Below are positions 51,001 through 59,920 of a DNA stretch of 64,000 nucleotides, in pieces. Source of the DNA: Bacillota bacterium (GTDB lineage Bacteria > Bacillota > Clostridia > Acetivibrionales > DTU013). The stretch covers positions 1 to 64,000 of the forward strand of contig JAEYRV010000048.1 of NCBI GenBank assembly GCA_023435305.1, read 5' to 3'. The position numbers and the translations under genes were made by a program. The notes beneath the pieces are model-generated. The model did not search any database and was not told the DNA's origin. It saw nothing but the letters and a program-made list of their open reading frames with translations. Position 1 is the stretch's first letter. Each line of letters starts with the position of its first letter.

Positions 51001-54000
51001 CAGCAGTCCGCCGGTCCCGATGAGGCTGCTCCGTCAGAAATGACCGGCAGCACTTCATACGGCAAATCGGGCAAGAACCAGCTGGTCACAATGACCGTAA
51101 AGGATGCTTATACCTTTGATGCTTTAAGCGGTGTCTATGCACATAGTGAAAAACAGTTCACAGCTCTTAATATAGAAATCGATTTTCCAAAAAACAGTCC
51201 GTCAAATATGGAAGCATATATGATCCCCTCGATACTGCAGCACTTCTACCTATGTGTCAACAACGGTTCACCAGTGCCTGCTTCGAAAGCTACATGGCTG
51301 GCTTCGGAACCACTTTCCGCACCGGGTGATGCATCAGTAACGATTAATAAGGGCAGAAAAAAGTCCGGTGTTCTGGTGTTCTATACTGACAAGCCGCAGA
51401 GGATCACACAGCTCTCATTGCACTACTATGATACAGCATATGGACATATACAAATACCGCTGGCAGGCAAAATCAGCGATCAGCTTACGGAAATAACAAA
51501 CCTTCCTACAACACAGCCGACCAGGATAACCGATGCATTTTCCATGAGCGTCACAGGGAAGTCTGATCAGAAGGAATACGGCACTTTTAAGCGGAATCTC
51601 AACTATACACCTGAACAGAAGGAATACCGGCAGTACACGGTGTTAAGGACGATACAGGCCAGATTTGACAGTAATGTCCAGGCACTTTTGAACATCGATC
51701 CGATGGAACGCTTCTACTACGTTCTGGATACAGCAGAAGGGCCTCTTATGACGAAAATGAACAACATCGTCTATAATATACCCCTTGGGTTCACCGGACA
51801 GACGATGCTTGCTCCCGGAGCCTCAAACATAGTCCATATGCCGTTTGAGATACCCGAAGCATTTTCAGAGGCTTCCTCAAGAATAACTGCTGATATCAAC
51901 GGAGGAAGTCCCGATATACCGGTAACATCCGGCTCACCGGTCAAGACTTCATCCTTGGGTCTGAAGTTCTCACATGAATATTTCGATCTGACGGTAAATT
52001 CATTGTCGCCAAGTGCCTTCAGCAACAGTTACGCCATACTTGACATAACAGTCACAGACAAAAAGGATGGCTACGGAACAACAAGCCTGAACAACATATT
52101 GGCGCTTGAAGATACAAAGGCAACCGATGACCGCAGCCGGTATATCGAGTCGACCGACCGTACAAGCGAATACCTTTATGGGATCGATGACAGCTGGGCT
52201 GTCCTCGATGGTCAGACAAGGCGTGGCATCCTGGAATTCTCCGTAAACTATGATCAACATGGCAAGTATGTACTGCGTTCACCGCAGATCCCGGACATGG
52301 CTGTCAAAATAAGCGCAGATCCATATCCTCACCCGGAGCTGATGGCAATGAAGCATCCGGTCAAAGTAAACACAGATTTTGAAGACAGGCTGAATGCGGC
52401 GGTAAGCAAAGCCGTGGCAAAATATGAAGCCTCCAGGCCGAAAGCGGAACCGCGGGTAAAGACCATGGGCCTTTCGGCAAACGAACCGGAGGGCGCTGAC
52501 ATACCTGCGCCGGCTGCATCGGTTTTCGGCAGCAAGGTGATGGATTCCCTGACATCGCTGCAGGATTTCTATCATGTAATGTATGCAATACGCTGGCTTC
52601 CGTCGCCCAATGGTTATGATAACAGCTATTATGCACCTGAGGCAGTCCTTGCACAGGGCTGGGGTTCAGAATCCGACATGCTGGATCTCGCAGAGCATAT
52701 GCTTGCCAAATTGGGCATTGAAAGCGAATTCCGGCAGATCAGGGTACTTGAGAGAGGCAAGGAAGCATTGAAGTATCTCAGTGGCGCAGATAAAGCTCCG
52801 AATTATCTTCCTGCACTGGCCTTCACCGACGACAGCGGACAGCCCCATATATTTGTGATACCATTCATGAGGGATGCTGCCGAATTGTCCGGACTGATCT
52901 ATCTCCCATCATCAAAAGGAAACAGGGCAAATCCGGCCACTGCAAGAATGACCATAACCGCCACGGTCGAGGGCGCTCCTGAATCCGAAGGCTCCGCTCA
53001 ATCGGGCATATTCGGCGCATTTGCCGATGCGATGGGCGGATCAGGCGGCACGGGCACCTCCGAGATCGTGACAAAGGAGATCGAGCTGTTCAACAAGGAT
53101 CTTTCAATACCGTCTCTCAGTCTTGGTCCTATAGATATAGGCTACTATTCCGCAGCGAAATCCGAAGTCGGAGGCGATCTGGTTAAGGCTGTGGTCAGCA
53201 CGACTGATGGGCTGCTGCAGGGCGGTGATGCTATTGATACAAGCCGTGACAAAATAAAGTCTGTCACTGTGAGAATGCGTGTATCAGGTACACATGAAGA
53301 TGCATACGTCCATACAACTATCCTTGAGAACGGTCAAAAGCTTACTGATATCTGCCATACCCTTGGTTTCGGACTGCCTGAGATGGGTGAGAATACCGTC
53401 AGCATATTGATGCAGGAAAGCAACACCATCGCAGCTTCATCAGGCAGTTCGGGTTCAAAGGCAGCCGCAGAGCCCAGCAATGCATCAAAAGTCAAATGGT
53501 TCACTCGTAATGCCATCTACCGTTATATTGCTGCACGGACGGCCTATGACAATGAAACAGCAAAGCAGCTTAACCTTATTATGGGCAGAGTGGATACGCC
53601 GATGGCTGTCATGATCACTTGTAAATCTGACGGCACCAATGCAGTAGCAAGCTTCGACCTGATGCATCATCAGAATCAGGTGCTGAAGGGAGAAGAAGAA
53701 AACATACACGCATATAACCTGTTCAGCGGCATTTATGCTTCTGTACTCGAAGGCAGTGCTCTGCCGGGTGGCGATGGCACCAGCTTCCTCGACATATGGC
53801 AGGCCCTTCCCAAGGGAACAGGCTTCATACTGGTAGAAAACAGCGATGATGCCCGTAATGAAGCATTGACTGTTCTGAAGGGCAAGTATCCGGCTGTGTT
53901 GCTGGAACACCTGCAGCAGTCATTGAATGCAAGAAATAATATTGTATATCTGATACCAAAGGAACCCGGTACAATAGCAGGCAAGCAGCGCTGGGCATGG

Positions 54001-54441
54001 CTTGAGATCGATGAGAACACCTACGAGGCCGTATCTGTCTTTGACACTGGCGAGCGATCAGGCATGGCATCATATTCCCTTGGCTTGATGAATAATAAGC
54101 TCAACCAGACCTACGTCGGATATTTCATAGGATTAAGCTGTGGTACCTGGGCAATATCCGCCTACGCGCTTGAATTCGACGACTACGCCACTATCAAGGC
54201 GCACGCGGCAATGCTGTGCGCAGATGTGCTGGAGATGCTGGAGGAATTGATGAACATGGCCGAAAGCGGCCCATCCGACTATGTGAAGAGTAAAATCAAG
54301 GAAAAAATCAAGGATAAGGCAGCTGAAGAAACAGGTGTGGATTTCAAAAAGTTCGAGAGCATAATGAAGAAGCCGAAAGTGCCTCTGGGCTTCGTAGAAG
54401 GCTTCAAAATCGCCGTAGAGGTATACTTCGGCCTGAAGTAG
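48100..54441 (+). CDS. Giant lipoprotein with two vWA domains
   Basis: 2113 residues. The signal peptide ends in lipobox LFAGC (Cys ~23), so it is anchored outside the membrane. An N-terminal ~450 residues of beta-rich sequence is unfamiliar. vWA domain 1 spans ~497-690 with MIDAS DTSGSMG, Thr in GGTALYD and DGAD. vWA domain 2 spans ~695-890 with DDSGSMG, GGTEV and VTDAAM. Both have full metal-site motifs, so they can bind ligand proteins. A long middle follows. Around 1490-1630, QGWGSESDMLDLAEHMLAKL resembles a transglutaminase core with the Cys lost. No wall-sorting signal is seen. AAAGGAGG lies upstream. It is convergent with a MacB-like ABC operon and is not a family I can name. Confidence 0.85.
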   Translation: MSTKKIVSIVLILALLVSLFAGCTIKPKDKKNDPSDPKAQQGPQDTAGQQTTAGGTLPSGHLLLSAAEPPKLDGFLQAAPDPIGKPGVDFQLLETGEPNDWTDMPAPIVNPLGSKSLYSYTKYIPLRDDYADISWLDGVTEVTQRIYGEIWKLEINNEKLTTNYIRWYAKELGATLLNNTDDRVTFKLEKGSQLWWASATWDSLENPKAELIIVKQDIIPNGQTITIKPSDIKDGKFCFTTKAGRGDFVTAFVEINGTDAATADLRAYQYKRIGTYTRPFDYSKDIEASYCRRYTLDNIPQTDEPLFWYVSFGSGTHVPESVTIRFEKTGSIIPVNIGEQMGSIRVIGAPGSATLNFQSGLSTIKYEDGYSLNGALDSEGNTVFHVPAGYYNIKAALPGEGEGGIRMVPVSSGELTEVVLPDEFKSTYSSFETIFGNFNTNQGSISIHDNTDNSNTAEVSFLINDPLKRDVFPEKKDVTITEGGIPGEILDIKRQTAPVNVVLVIDTSGSMGNFMKPTIEAAKKFVSGLPDKTNIRLISFESNITEYKEAGKESVQKSLDKLKSKGGTALYDATARGLELLGKGENNFLVVFADGADSRELKNQGKGSSLSRDQIVSKIKSSETTVLTIGFGEGHDPQALIAMSMANDKGAYFSANDEAGLDQAFAAVAGKFGNEFVITYKRPESTADIKSEQPVVGVMIDDSGSMGSYRDAVMTMFHDFFTALPDGSLIQFSKFGNSIDMMHMTTDQKAVLMQAMAEVGNTGGGTEVIKALRAAVKQLSPLPTNKKAFIFVTDAAMAEVDYRGGGDADAVLKEIKDEGIRCLFVGVSDASSAEKSFKYAAELSGGDYIITNDINEVTARLKELEKKVLVPLNQEDRLPFSIGIKAKTDDGSIMDYYATKSLSGFSLKTKAGMTQEPRAPKITTGGKMIPLYDKKAAKLITGGVKPGNEVLAVTSHIDYEENQNKAAQQSAGPDEAAPSEMTGSTSYGKSGKNQLVTMTVKDAYTFDALSGVYAHSEKQFTALNIEIDFPKNSPSNMEAYMIPSILQHFYLCVNNGSPVPASKATWLASEPLSAPGDASVTINKGRKKSGVLVFYTDKPQRITQLSLHYYDTAYGHIQIPLAGKISDQLTEITNLPTTQPTRITDAFSMSVTGKSDQKEYGTFKRNLNYTPEQKEYRQYTVLRTIQARFDSNVQALLNIDPMERFYYVLDTAEGPLMTKMNNIVYNIPLGFTGQTMLAPGASNIVHMPFEIPEAFSEASSRITADINGGSPDIPVTSGSPVKTSSLGLKFSHEYFDLTVNSLSPSAFSNSYAILDITVTDKKDGYGTTSLNNILALEDTKATDDRSRYIESTDRTSEYLYGIDDSWAVLDGQTRRGILEFSVNYDQHGKYVLRSPQIPDMAVKISADPYPHPELMAMKHPVKVNTDFEDRLNAAVSKAVAKYEASRPKAEPRVKTMGLSANEPEGADIPAPAASVFGSKVMDSLTSLQDFYHVMYAIRWLPSPNGYDNSYYAPEAVLAQGWGSESDMLDLAEHMLAKLGIESEFRQIRVLERGKEALKYLSGADKAPNYLPALAFTDDSGQPHIFVIPFMRDAAELSGLIYLPSSKGNRANPATARMTITATVEGAPESEGSAQSGIFGAFADAMGGSGGTGTSEIVTKEIELFNKDLSIPSLSLGPIDIGYYSAAKSEVGGDLVKAVVSTTDGLLQGGDAIDTSRDKIKSVTVRMRVSGTHEDAYVHTTILENGQKLTDICHTLGFGLPEMGENTVSILMQESNTIAASSGSSGSKAAAEPSNASKVKWFTRNAIYRYIAARTAYDNETAKQLNLIMGRVDTPMAVMITCKSDGTNAVASFDLMHHQNQVLKGEEENIHAYNLFSGIYASVLEGSALPGGDGTSFLDIWQALPKGTGFILVENSDDARNEALTVLKGKYPAVLLEHLQQSLNARNNIVYLIPKEPGTIAGKQRWAWLEIDENTYEAVSVFDTGERSGMASYSLGLMNNKLNQTYVGYFIGLSCGTWAISAYALEFDDYATIKAHAAMLCADVLEMLEELMNMAESGPSDYVKSKIKEKIKDKAAEETGVDFKKFESIMKKPKVPLGFVEGFKIAVEVYFGLK

Positions 54442-54473
54442 TTAAGCAGCTGGATACGGCGCTAGAGAGGCAT

Positions 54474-54530
54474 AAAGGGGACATTTCTGGACATCGCTTC
54501 AGAGCGGCGTATCATAGAAGTGTCCCCTTT
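54474..54530. repeat. Inverted repeat AAAGGGGACA/TGTCCCCTTT
   Basis: A perfect 10-bp stem (54474-54483 and 54521-54530) encloses about 37 bp containing TTCTGGACATCGC. It may terminate the vWA gene, but the GGGGACA ends are typical of small mobile repeats (REP/MITE). Related GGACTGTCCCC repeats occur at 36045-36078. Confidence 0.6.
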
Positions 54531-54732
54531 CCTATGTACCAAACTGTCCAAAAAGTATTTTACGAAAGGTTTTAAAAATACAGTAAACCTATAGGGGACT
54601 ACTCGTTTTTGCAGCTTTTGAGCAAAATTATATTCTGAAAAGTCTATTTCATAGCCCGCTAAGCCCTTTATATATACAATTGACAACAAAAATGAGAACT
54701 TTTCTCAGATATATCTTTCAAAAGTTGAAAAA

Positions 54733-54850
54733 GTGAGTAGTGCCCTCTGTTTTTACCATCAATTAAAAGTGAGTAGTGCCCTCTGTTTTTATTATCAACT
54801 TAAAAGTGAGTAGTGCCCTCTGCTTTTACCATCAATCTAAAAGTGAAAGC
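54733..54850. repeat. 36-37 bp tandem repeat, three copies and a partial
   Basis: GTGAGTAGTGCCCTCTG starts at 54733, 54769 and 54806, with a partial copy (GTGAAAGCCT) at 54843. Spacing regions are T-rich and similar. From 54851 to 55237 there is no supported gene. Open frames at 54813-55133 (+) and 54892-55116 (-) lack ribosome-binding sites and domains. Confidence 0.8.
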
Positions 54851-55237
54851 CTTCGGTTTTGATAGCTTAAATGTGCTGAAAACCTGCTACTTTAGGGCGT
54901 CTTCAGACAAATTTGCACATATCCGGCGGGCTGCGGAATACTTTTACGAAACAGTACTGCGGGATATTGATCAGAAATGCCACTTTGATGATGCTCCAGA
55001 GCCGCTCGCAGATGCGGCAGGGGGTCCTGCGGAAGTGGAGTTTCAACAGCCCGTGAGGAATACCTCTGAGGAAAGTGATCGCATGCCCCGCCCTGGAGAC
55101 GTTTCCAACGCGTCATCTTTCCGATGTTTTTGAAATTTCACTGAAGTAGGGCCCCATGTCGCATAGGCACTCCACAGTCTCTCTTGTTCTTCTTCACCGC
55201 CTGCTCCAACGCCTCCCCCAAAGAATCGCACAAAAAA

Positions 55238-55282
55238 GGACATACCTCTTCCGGCTCACGTACTACTTTCAGAGGTATGCCC
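55238..55282 (-). terminator. Terminator of the ABC operon
   Basis: The stem AGAGGTATGCCC (55271-55282) / GGACATACCTCT (55238-55249) has a TTTTTTG tail on the minus strand, 11 bp past the ABC ATPase stop. Confidence 0.75.
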
Positions 55283-55293
55283 TTGTGTACCAA

Positions 55294-56286
55294 TTATTTT
55301 TCAGGAGCGTACATAACGACCCTGTCGCCCTCGAGTTCTACCTTCACCTTGTTCCTGCCCTTGAGTCCAAGGGCCTGTATATAGTCGGCCGGTATCTGCA
55401 GCCTGCCGGTCCGGTCAAGCACCACCAGCTCCTCATGCGCATCGTCACCATGGCTTGTGAGCAGGTTGCCCATCTCCGCAAGTTCATCCGCATAAGAAAC
55501 CTTCCTTATGAACTCACTGCTGGTACGGCCGTCCCTGATGGCAACGACCCTGTCCACCTTGCGGGAGACCTGCCTGTCATGTGTAACAATGACGACAGTG
55601 ATCCCGAAAGTATTATTGAGCTCCCTGAAAACATCCAAAACAGCCGATGCAGTCTTACTGTCGACTGAGCCTGTAGGCTCATCGGCCAGAAGCAGCTTAG
55701 GGTTGTTTGAAAGAGCGATGGCTATCGCCACACGCTGCTGCTCACCGCCGGAGAGCTGGCTCAGCTTGTTGTTCCTCCTGTTCAGGAGTCCGACCATATC
55801 AAGCAGCTGCAGCGCCCTGCTCCTCACATTCATCTTTCCTGTGAGCCGCATCGGCATTTCGACATTCTCCTGGGCTGTCAGATAAGGCACAAGGTTTCTG
55901 CCGTTATTCTGCCATATGAAACCGACGGTATCACGTTTATATTTTATCAGCTGCTGATCATTGAACTTCAGCAAGTCATGCCCGTCCACGAGTAATTTCC
56001 CTGCAGACGGCCTGTCAAGGCCTCCAAGCATATTCAGCAGCGTGGACTTTCCGCTGCCGCTGTTACCGATTATCGCCATCAGCTCCCCCGCCTCGACAAT
56101 AAGGTCAAGGCCTTGCAGAGCGACAACCTCAAGATCCTTTGTCTTGTATATCTTGACCAGGTTCTCGCACTCGATCATTTTTGGACGTCCGGTCTGCTCT
56201 TCGCTCTGCTGCAAGCCGACCTCCAGGCCTTCAGCTCCTGCTTTCCTTTCCGGCTGCACAGCATTTTCGGTATTTTCATCTCGCAT
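55294..56286 (-). CDS. ABC transporter ATPase fused to an AbrB-like domain
   Basis: 330 residues. A charged, unusual N-terminal tail of about 35 residues precedes a MacB/LolD-type ATPase. It has Walker A GNSGSGKST (~75), signature LSGGEQQRVAIA (~175), Walker B LLLADEPTGSVD and the switch His in IVTHDRQVS. From ~280 to 330 comes a SpoVT/AbrB-like swapped-hairpin segment: ELVVLDRTGRLQIPADYIQALGLKGRNKV. The pattern 'D.xGRlqiPxxyxxxLGl' is that of MazE/AbrB. Such a fusion is unusual and suggests dimerisation or DNA/partner binding. Its start overlaps the preceding ATPase gene by 11 bases. Confidence 0.9.
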   Translation of the reverse strand: MRDENTENAVQPERKAGAEGLEVGLQQSEEQTGRPKMIECENLVKIYKTKDLEVVALQGLDLIVEAGELMAIIGNSGSGKSTLLNMLGGLDRPSAGKLLVDGHDLLKFNDQQLIKYKRDTVGFIWQNNGRNLVPYLTAQENVEMPMRLTGKMNVRSRALQLLDMVGLLNRRNNKLSQLSGGEQQRVAIAIALSNNPKLLLADEPTGSVDSKTASAVLDVFRELNNTFGITVVIVTHDRQVSRKVDRVVAIRDGRTSSEFIRKVSYADELAEMGNLLTSHGDDAHEELVVLDRTGRLQIPADYIQALGLKGRNKVKVELEGDRVVMYAPEK

Positions 56287-56956
56287 CAGTTATCTCACCA
56301 TCCTCCAATGTCAGTACATGGTCCGCTATATCTATCATACTGGGGTCATGGGTGGTCATGACCACCGTCAGTCCTTCAACCTCCACCAGATTCCTGAAAA
56401 GCTTGACCACCTGCAGGCCCATATGTGTATCCAATTCTGCGGTAGGTTCATCCGCAAATACGATAGCCGGCCTGTGAGCTATTGCCCTGGCAATTGCAAC
56501 TCTCTGCTGTTCTCCTCCAGAGAGCTCGTGCGGCCTGTGATCCATTCTCTTGGCCAGTCCCACCAGTGACAAACACTGTTTCGAGCGCTCATCCCTGCCC
56601 TTCGAACCGACTCCTGCTATTCTGAGACCGAACTCGACATTCTCATATGCCGACATCATAGATATCAGTGCCACAGATTGAAATACAAAGCCCATCTGCT
56701 TTCTTCTCAATTCGTTTTTTACTCTCTCTCCGGAATGTGTGATGTCTGTTCCATTGAAATTTATGGTTCCGGAGTTTGGTTTGTCCAACGCTCCGAGAAG
56801 ATTGATCAACGTAGTTTTTCCGGAACCTGAACGGCCCCTCAGTATTGTGAGCTTGCCCTTTTCTATCTCAATCGAGATATCCTTCAGGGCGTGGACCGTC
56901 ACAGGGCCTGATTTAAAGTCTCTTATCAGTTTATCAGTTTTTATGATAGCACTCAT
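56276..56956 (-). CDS. ABC transporter ATPase, LolD/MacB type
   Basis: 226 residues from the ATG at 56956, with GGAGG five bases upstream. In-frame codons to 56968 cover that site. Motifs: Walker A GRSGSGKTT (~40), Q-loop QMGFVFQSVALISMM, signature LSGGEQQRVAIA, Walker B AIVFADEPTAELD and His in VMTTHDPSM. This family drives mechanotransmission exporters or lipoprotein releasers rather than import. A second ATPase follows, so the permease may use a heterodimer of the two. Confidence 0.93.
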   Translation of the reverse strand: MSAIIKTDKLIRDFKSGPVTVHALKDISIEIEKGKLTILRGRSGSGKTTLINLLGALDKPNSGTINFNGTDITHSGERVKNELRRKQMGFVFQSVALISMMSAYENVEFGLRIAGVGSKGRDERSKQCLSLVGLAKRMDHRPHELSGGEQQRVAIARAIAHRPAIVFADEPTAELDTHMGLQVVKLFRNLVEVEGLTVVMTTHDPSMIDIADHVLTLEDGEITDAR

Positions 56957-57006
56957 ATATACCTCCATAAACAGCCTGCAATACTACGGTTCCAACTATT
57001 GCAGCC

Positions 57007-59856
57007 TCAATCCTCTCCAAGCTTGACAGCCTGATCAATCTTGATCCTGGAAATAATCCTCCAGAGTATCAGGAATCCCATTGTGATCATAGTTCCGATC
57101 ACTGCATATACCTTTAAATAATCCGCTCCGTTGGCCATTATCTTGAATGGAGGGACCTGATCCGCCGAGCTGTACATGATCTGCAGAAGCGGTATGAAAA
57201 GGTCTCCGGTGATCCCGCCTATCAGTATTCCAATTAGTATGGCGGCGCCTGATACAAGCAGCTGCTCGCAGGCCAGCATACCTATAACCTTTGTCAGCGA
57301 CATGCCCATTGCCCTCAATATACCAAACTGCAGCACCCTGCCCTGTATCGATATTATCCAGTATATCAAAAATCCCAGCAGACTTATGAGCATTGATGCA
57401 ATAAAGCCAAGTGTGAGCATGCCGTTCATCCCCTGAAGCAACGCATCATTCTTCATCTTCACAAGTTCCTGGTCAGTATATTGGAGCTTGACCAGCTGCA
57501 TATTCTTTTCTAGTATTTTATCATTAATTACCTTGTCTGTCCCATCCTCCGTCTTCTTTATCCAAACCTCATAAGGCTGCAGCGCCATCTTGCTCTGGAT
57601 GTATGACAGGTTGGCAACGATCATGCCGGGTGGCTCCTTGCCCTTGGTTACCGGATTGGGATTGTAGGTGGGCCAGTAATCTATAAAGGCATAAATAACA
57701 CCTTCAAGATAATTCTGGTCTCCCCAGGATATGTGGATGGTATCGCCTTCGGTGAGCTTGTATTTCTCCTTAAGATTTGTCGAAACCAGAAATGCTTTTG
57801 GAGCATCCACCATCAGATTGATGTATTCATTCATATGATGGGGCAGCAGATCGTTTCTGAACCATGCGGTCCTGGCAAACTCATCGGGTATGATACCCAT
57901 TATATTGATATTGTCACCCCAGTCCATGGTCGTCTGCATAACGCCTTTTTCCACATAAAGCACCTTTGTGGCTAGCTCCGTTCCAGGAAGGCTTGTGAAT
58001 TCGTTGAAATTGGGTTCATAATACCTGAGCGGAGGCTGTTTTACCTTGTCCTTTTCAGCCTGAGGCATGCTCGGCATCACCGGGAGCTGATTATCCTCCC
58101 ATAATGCCTTAAGGCGAACATCCGCGCCGATGGAATATCTGATCTTGTCTTCAATGTTTTTATTCACTGTTCTGGCTGAATTTGCATTGAACAATCCTGT
58201 CGATATCGCAAGTATTATAAACAGCATCAGGAACTGCTCCTGCCCTCTCGATCTGCCCACCTGCACCAGTGATATATAAGGTACCGGCGACCAGAACTTT
58301 CTGCCCAGCCAGTAAATAAATCTGATCAGATACGGATAGAGCCTTATAAACAGTAATCCGGCTCCAAGAACGAATATAGTCGATGTCAGAAACAAAAGCG
58401 GATCGATCTGCAGCTCGTTGGCCGATATGCCGGTGGCTTCCAGCACCTTCTGCTGTTGCTGGTATCTGTATATACCATAGCCTGCGATGAGGAGCAGTAC
58501 GATATCAAGGAAGAATTTCTTCCAGATGGCGGTCTTCTTCATGCGGGATTTCGACTGCTTGTACTGTACGATCGTACCGCGGGATGCGGCAATGACAGGC
58601 GCCAGCATCGTGATCATCATTACAAGCACCGCTCCCAGTGAATACAGATATACCTTCATATTCAATGAAACAGGCAGTGCTGTTCTTTGGACGAACTCCA
58701 TGAAGCCGTTTGACGATCCCAGGATGCCGCATATGAATATTCCGAGAAGAGGTCCCAAAATAAATGCAACACCGCCTATCAGGCCGCTTTCGATCAGATA
58801 GCTTACGAAGATCTGACCCTTGCTCGCTCCTCTGCTTTTAAATACATTGATGCTGTTCTCATCATGGCTGACTATGAGCTGTGACACCATGAAAATGTAG
58901 AAGGTAAGCATAATAAGTACAGGAACTGTAAGTACCCACAGTATGTTCCGGAGCTGGTCCGCCCGCTCATTATACTGGCTGAGTATTGAACTTACAGGCA
59001 TTTCAAAATCCAGACTGCTTCTGTATTTTGCAAACCATTTTTCCTGCTCTTCAATTACATCTGCAAGTTTTGAAAGATTTCCAATGGTTATGCTGTGATA
59101 ATCAAATCCGCAGTTCCATTGTGCTTCCGTTACCATGCCGTTTACATCACTAAGGAATTTCCTGCCGAATAAATCAAAGTCCATCATGAATTCCATATTG
59201 TGCTTTAGCATACCATGGTTCCAGTAGATATCGTTTTCTTCCTTGTAGGTGTAGACGCCCACCAGCTTGACCCTGCATACCTCAGCATATTCATCGGTCG
59301 GGTTCAGAAGTATGTACTCCCTGTCCAGCAGCAGGTTCTGCATTTTCATCGCCTGCTGGGATGCAATAACCTCTATGACCCCGTTTGCTTTTTCCTTGGA
59401 ATACATTCTCCCATTTGTGATCTCTATATGGTCCTCAATGCCTGAAAGTGTTCCAAGCTGTGCATACATCAGATCGCTTGTGTGATCGTATTTCTCCTCT
59501 ATTGTGAGCGGAATGTTAAGATTCCCCATTGTAATGCCCGTTGAAACATAGAGCAGGGGCAGATCCAGCTGAGGTATCCTTTTTGTTATGATTTCCTTTT
59601 CAAAATAGCGCAGTGCCTTTACCCTGTCTTCGTTCTTGAAATTATAATTAAGTGTTGCCGTGATCTGATATTCTCCGGGAAATTTTCCTGTTTCCAGTTG
59701 GTAATTCTCCATATCCTTGGTCAACATTCTTTGCATGATGCCATCAGTGTATATCGGAATACAGCTGACCAGGGCCGTTGCCAGGATAGATCCCAAAAGC
59801 AGGCATATTATCATCCAGAAGTTGTTGAACATCCTTCTGAGTACTGTCTTGAGCAA
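57007..59856 (-). CDS. FtsX-type ABC permease, two repeats
   Basis: About 949 residues. The start is the TTG at 59856, with GGAGG nine bases upstream. A TTG at 59910 is in frame but lacks a site. An N-terminal helix (FNNFWMIICLLLGSILATALV) is followed by a large extracellular region (~40-290). A helix cluster comes next (~300-430, QLRNILWVLTVPVLIMLTFYIFMVS), further helices (~460-560), a second extracellular region (~580-780), and a terminal three-helix FtsX unit (~800-930). The size and duplicated FtsX layout fit bacitracin-type or MacB-like exporters that act on extracytoplasmic substrates. It is translationally close to the adaptor gene. Confidence 0.9.
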   Translation of the reverse strand: MLKTVLRRMFNNFWMIICLLLGSILATALVSCIPIYTDGIMQRMLTKDMENYQLETGKFPGEYQITATLNYNFKNEDRVKALRYFEKEIITKRIPQLDLPLLYVSTGITMGNLNIPLTIEEKYDHTSDLMYAQLGTLSGIEDHIEITNGRMYSKEKANGVIEVIASQQAMKMQNLLLDREYILLNPTDEYAEVCRVKLVGVYTYKEENDIYWNHGMLKHNMEFMMDFDLFGRKFLSDVNGMVTEAQWNCGFDYHSITIGNLSKLADVIEEQEKWFAKYRSSLDFEMPVSSILSQYNERADQLRNILWVLTVPVLIMLTFYIFMVSQLIVSHDENSINVFKSRGASKGQIFVSYLIESGLIGGVAFILGPLLGIFICGILGSSNGFMEFVQRTALPVSLNMKVYLYSLGAVLVMMITMLAPVIAASRGTIVQYKQSKSRMKKTAIWKKFFLDIVLLLIAGYGIYRYQQQQKVLEATGISANELQIDPLLFLTSTIFVLGAGLLFIRLYPYLIRFIYWLGRKFWSPVPYISLVQVGRSRGQEQFLMLFIILAISTGLFNANSARTVNKNIEDKIRYSIGADVRLKALWEDNQLPVMPSMPQAEKDKVKQPPLRYYEPNFNEFTSLPGTELATKVLYVEKGVMQTTMDWGDNINIMGIIPDEFARTAWFRNDLLPHHMNEYINLMVDAPKAFLVSTNLKEKYKLTEGDTIHISWGDQNYLEGVIYAFIDYWPTYNPNPVTKGKEPPGMIVANLSYIQSKMALQPYEVWIKKTEDGTDKVINDKILEKNMQLVKLQYTDQELVKMKNDALLQGMNGMLTLGFIASMLISLLGFLIYWIISIQGRVLQFGILRAMGMSLTKVIGMLACEQLLVSGAAILIGILIGGITGDLFIPLLQIMYSSADQVPPFKIMANGADYLKVYAVIGTMITMGFLILWRIISRIKIDQAVKLGED

Positions 59857-59920
59857 ACCAAAGCGCCTCCAATCCGGGGCTGCTGCGAGTCCGGCAAAAA
59901 CCGTCCGCAACGCAGAAGCC

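Noticed and set aside
54733..54850. CRISPR array
   Set aside because: Only three units, intervals are similar to each other, no cas genes nearby.
54813..55133. Possible transposase remnant
   Set aside because: Neither strand shows a recognisable transposase motif, so I left it as unassigned non-coding DNA.
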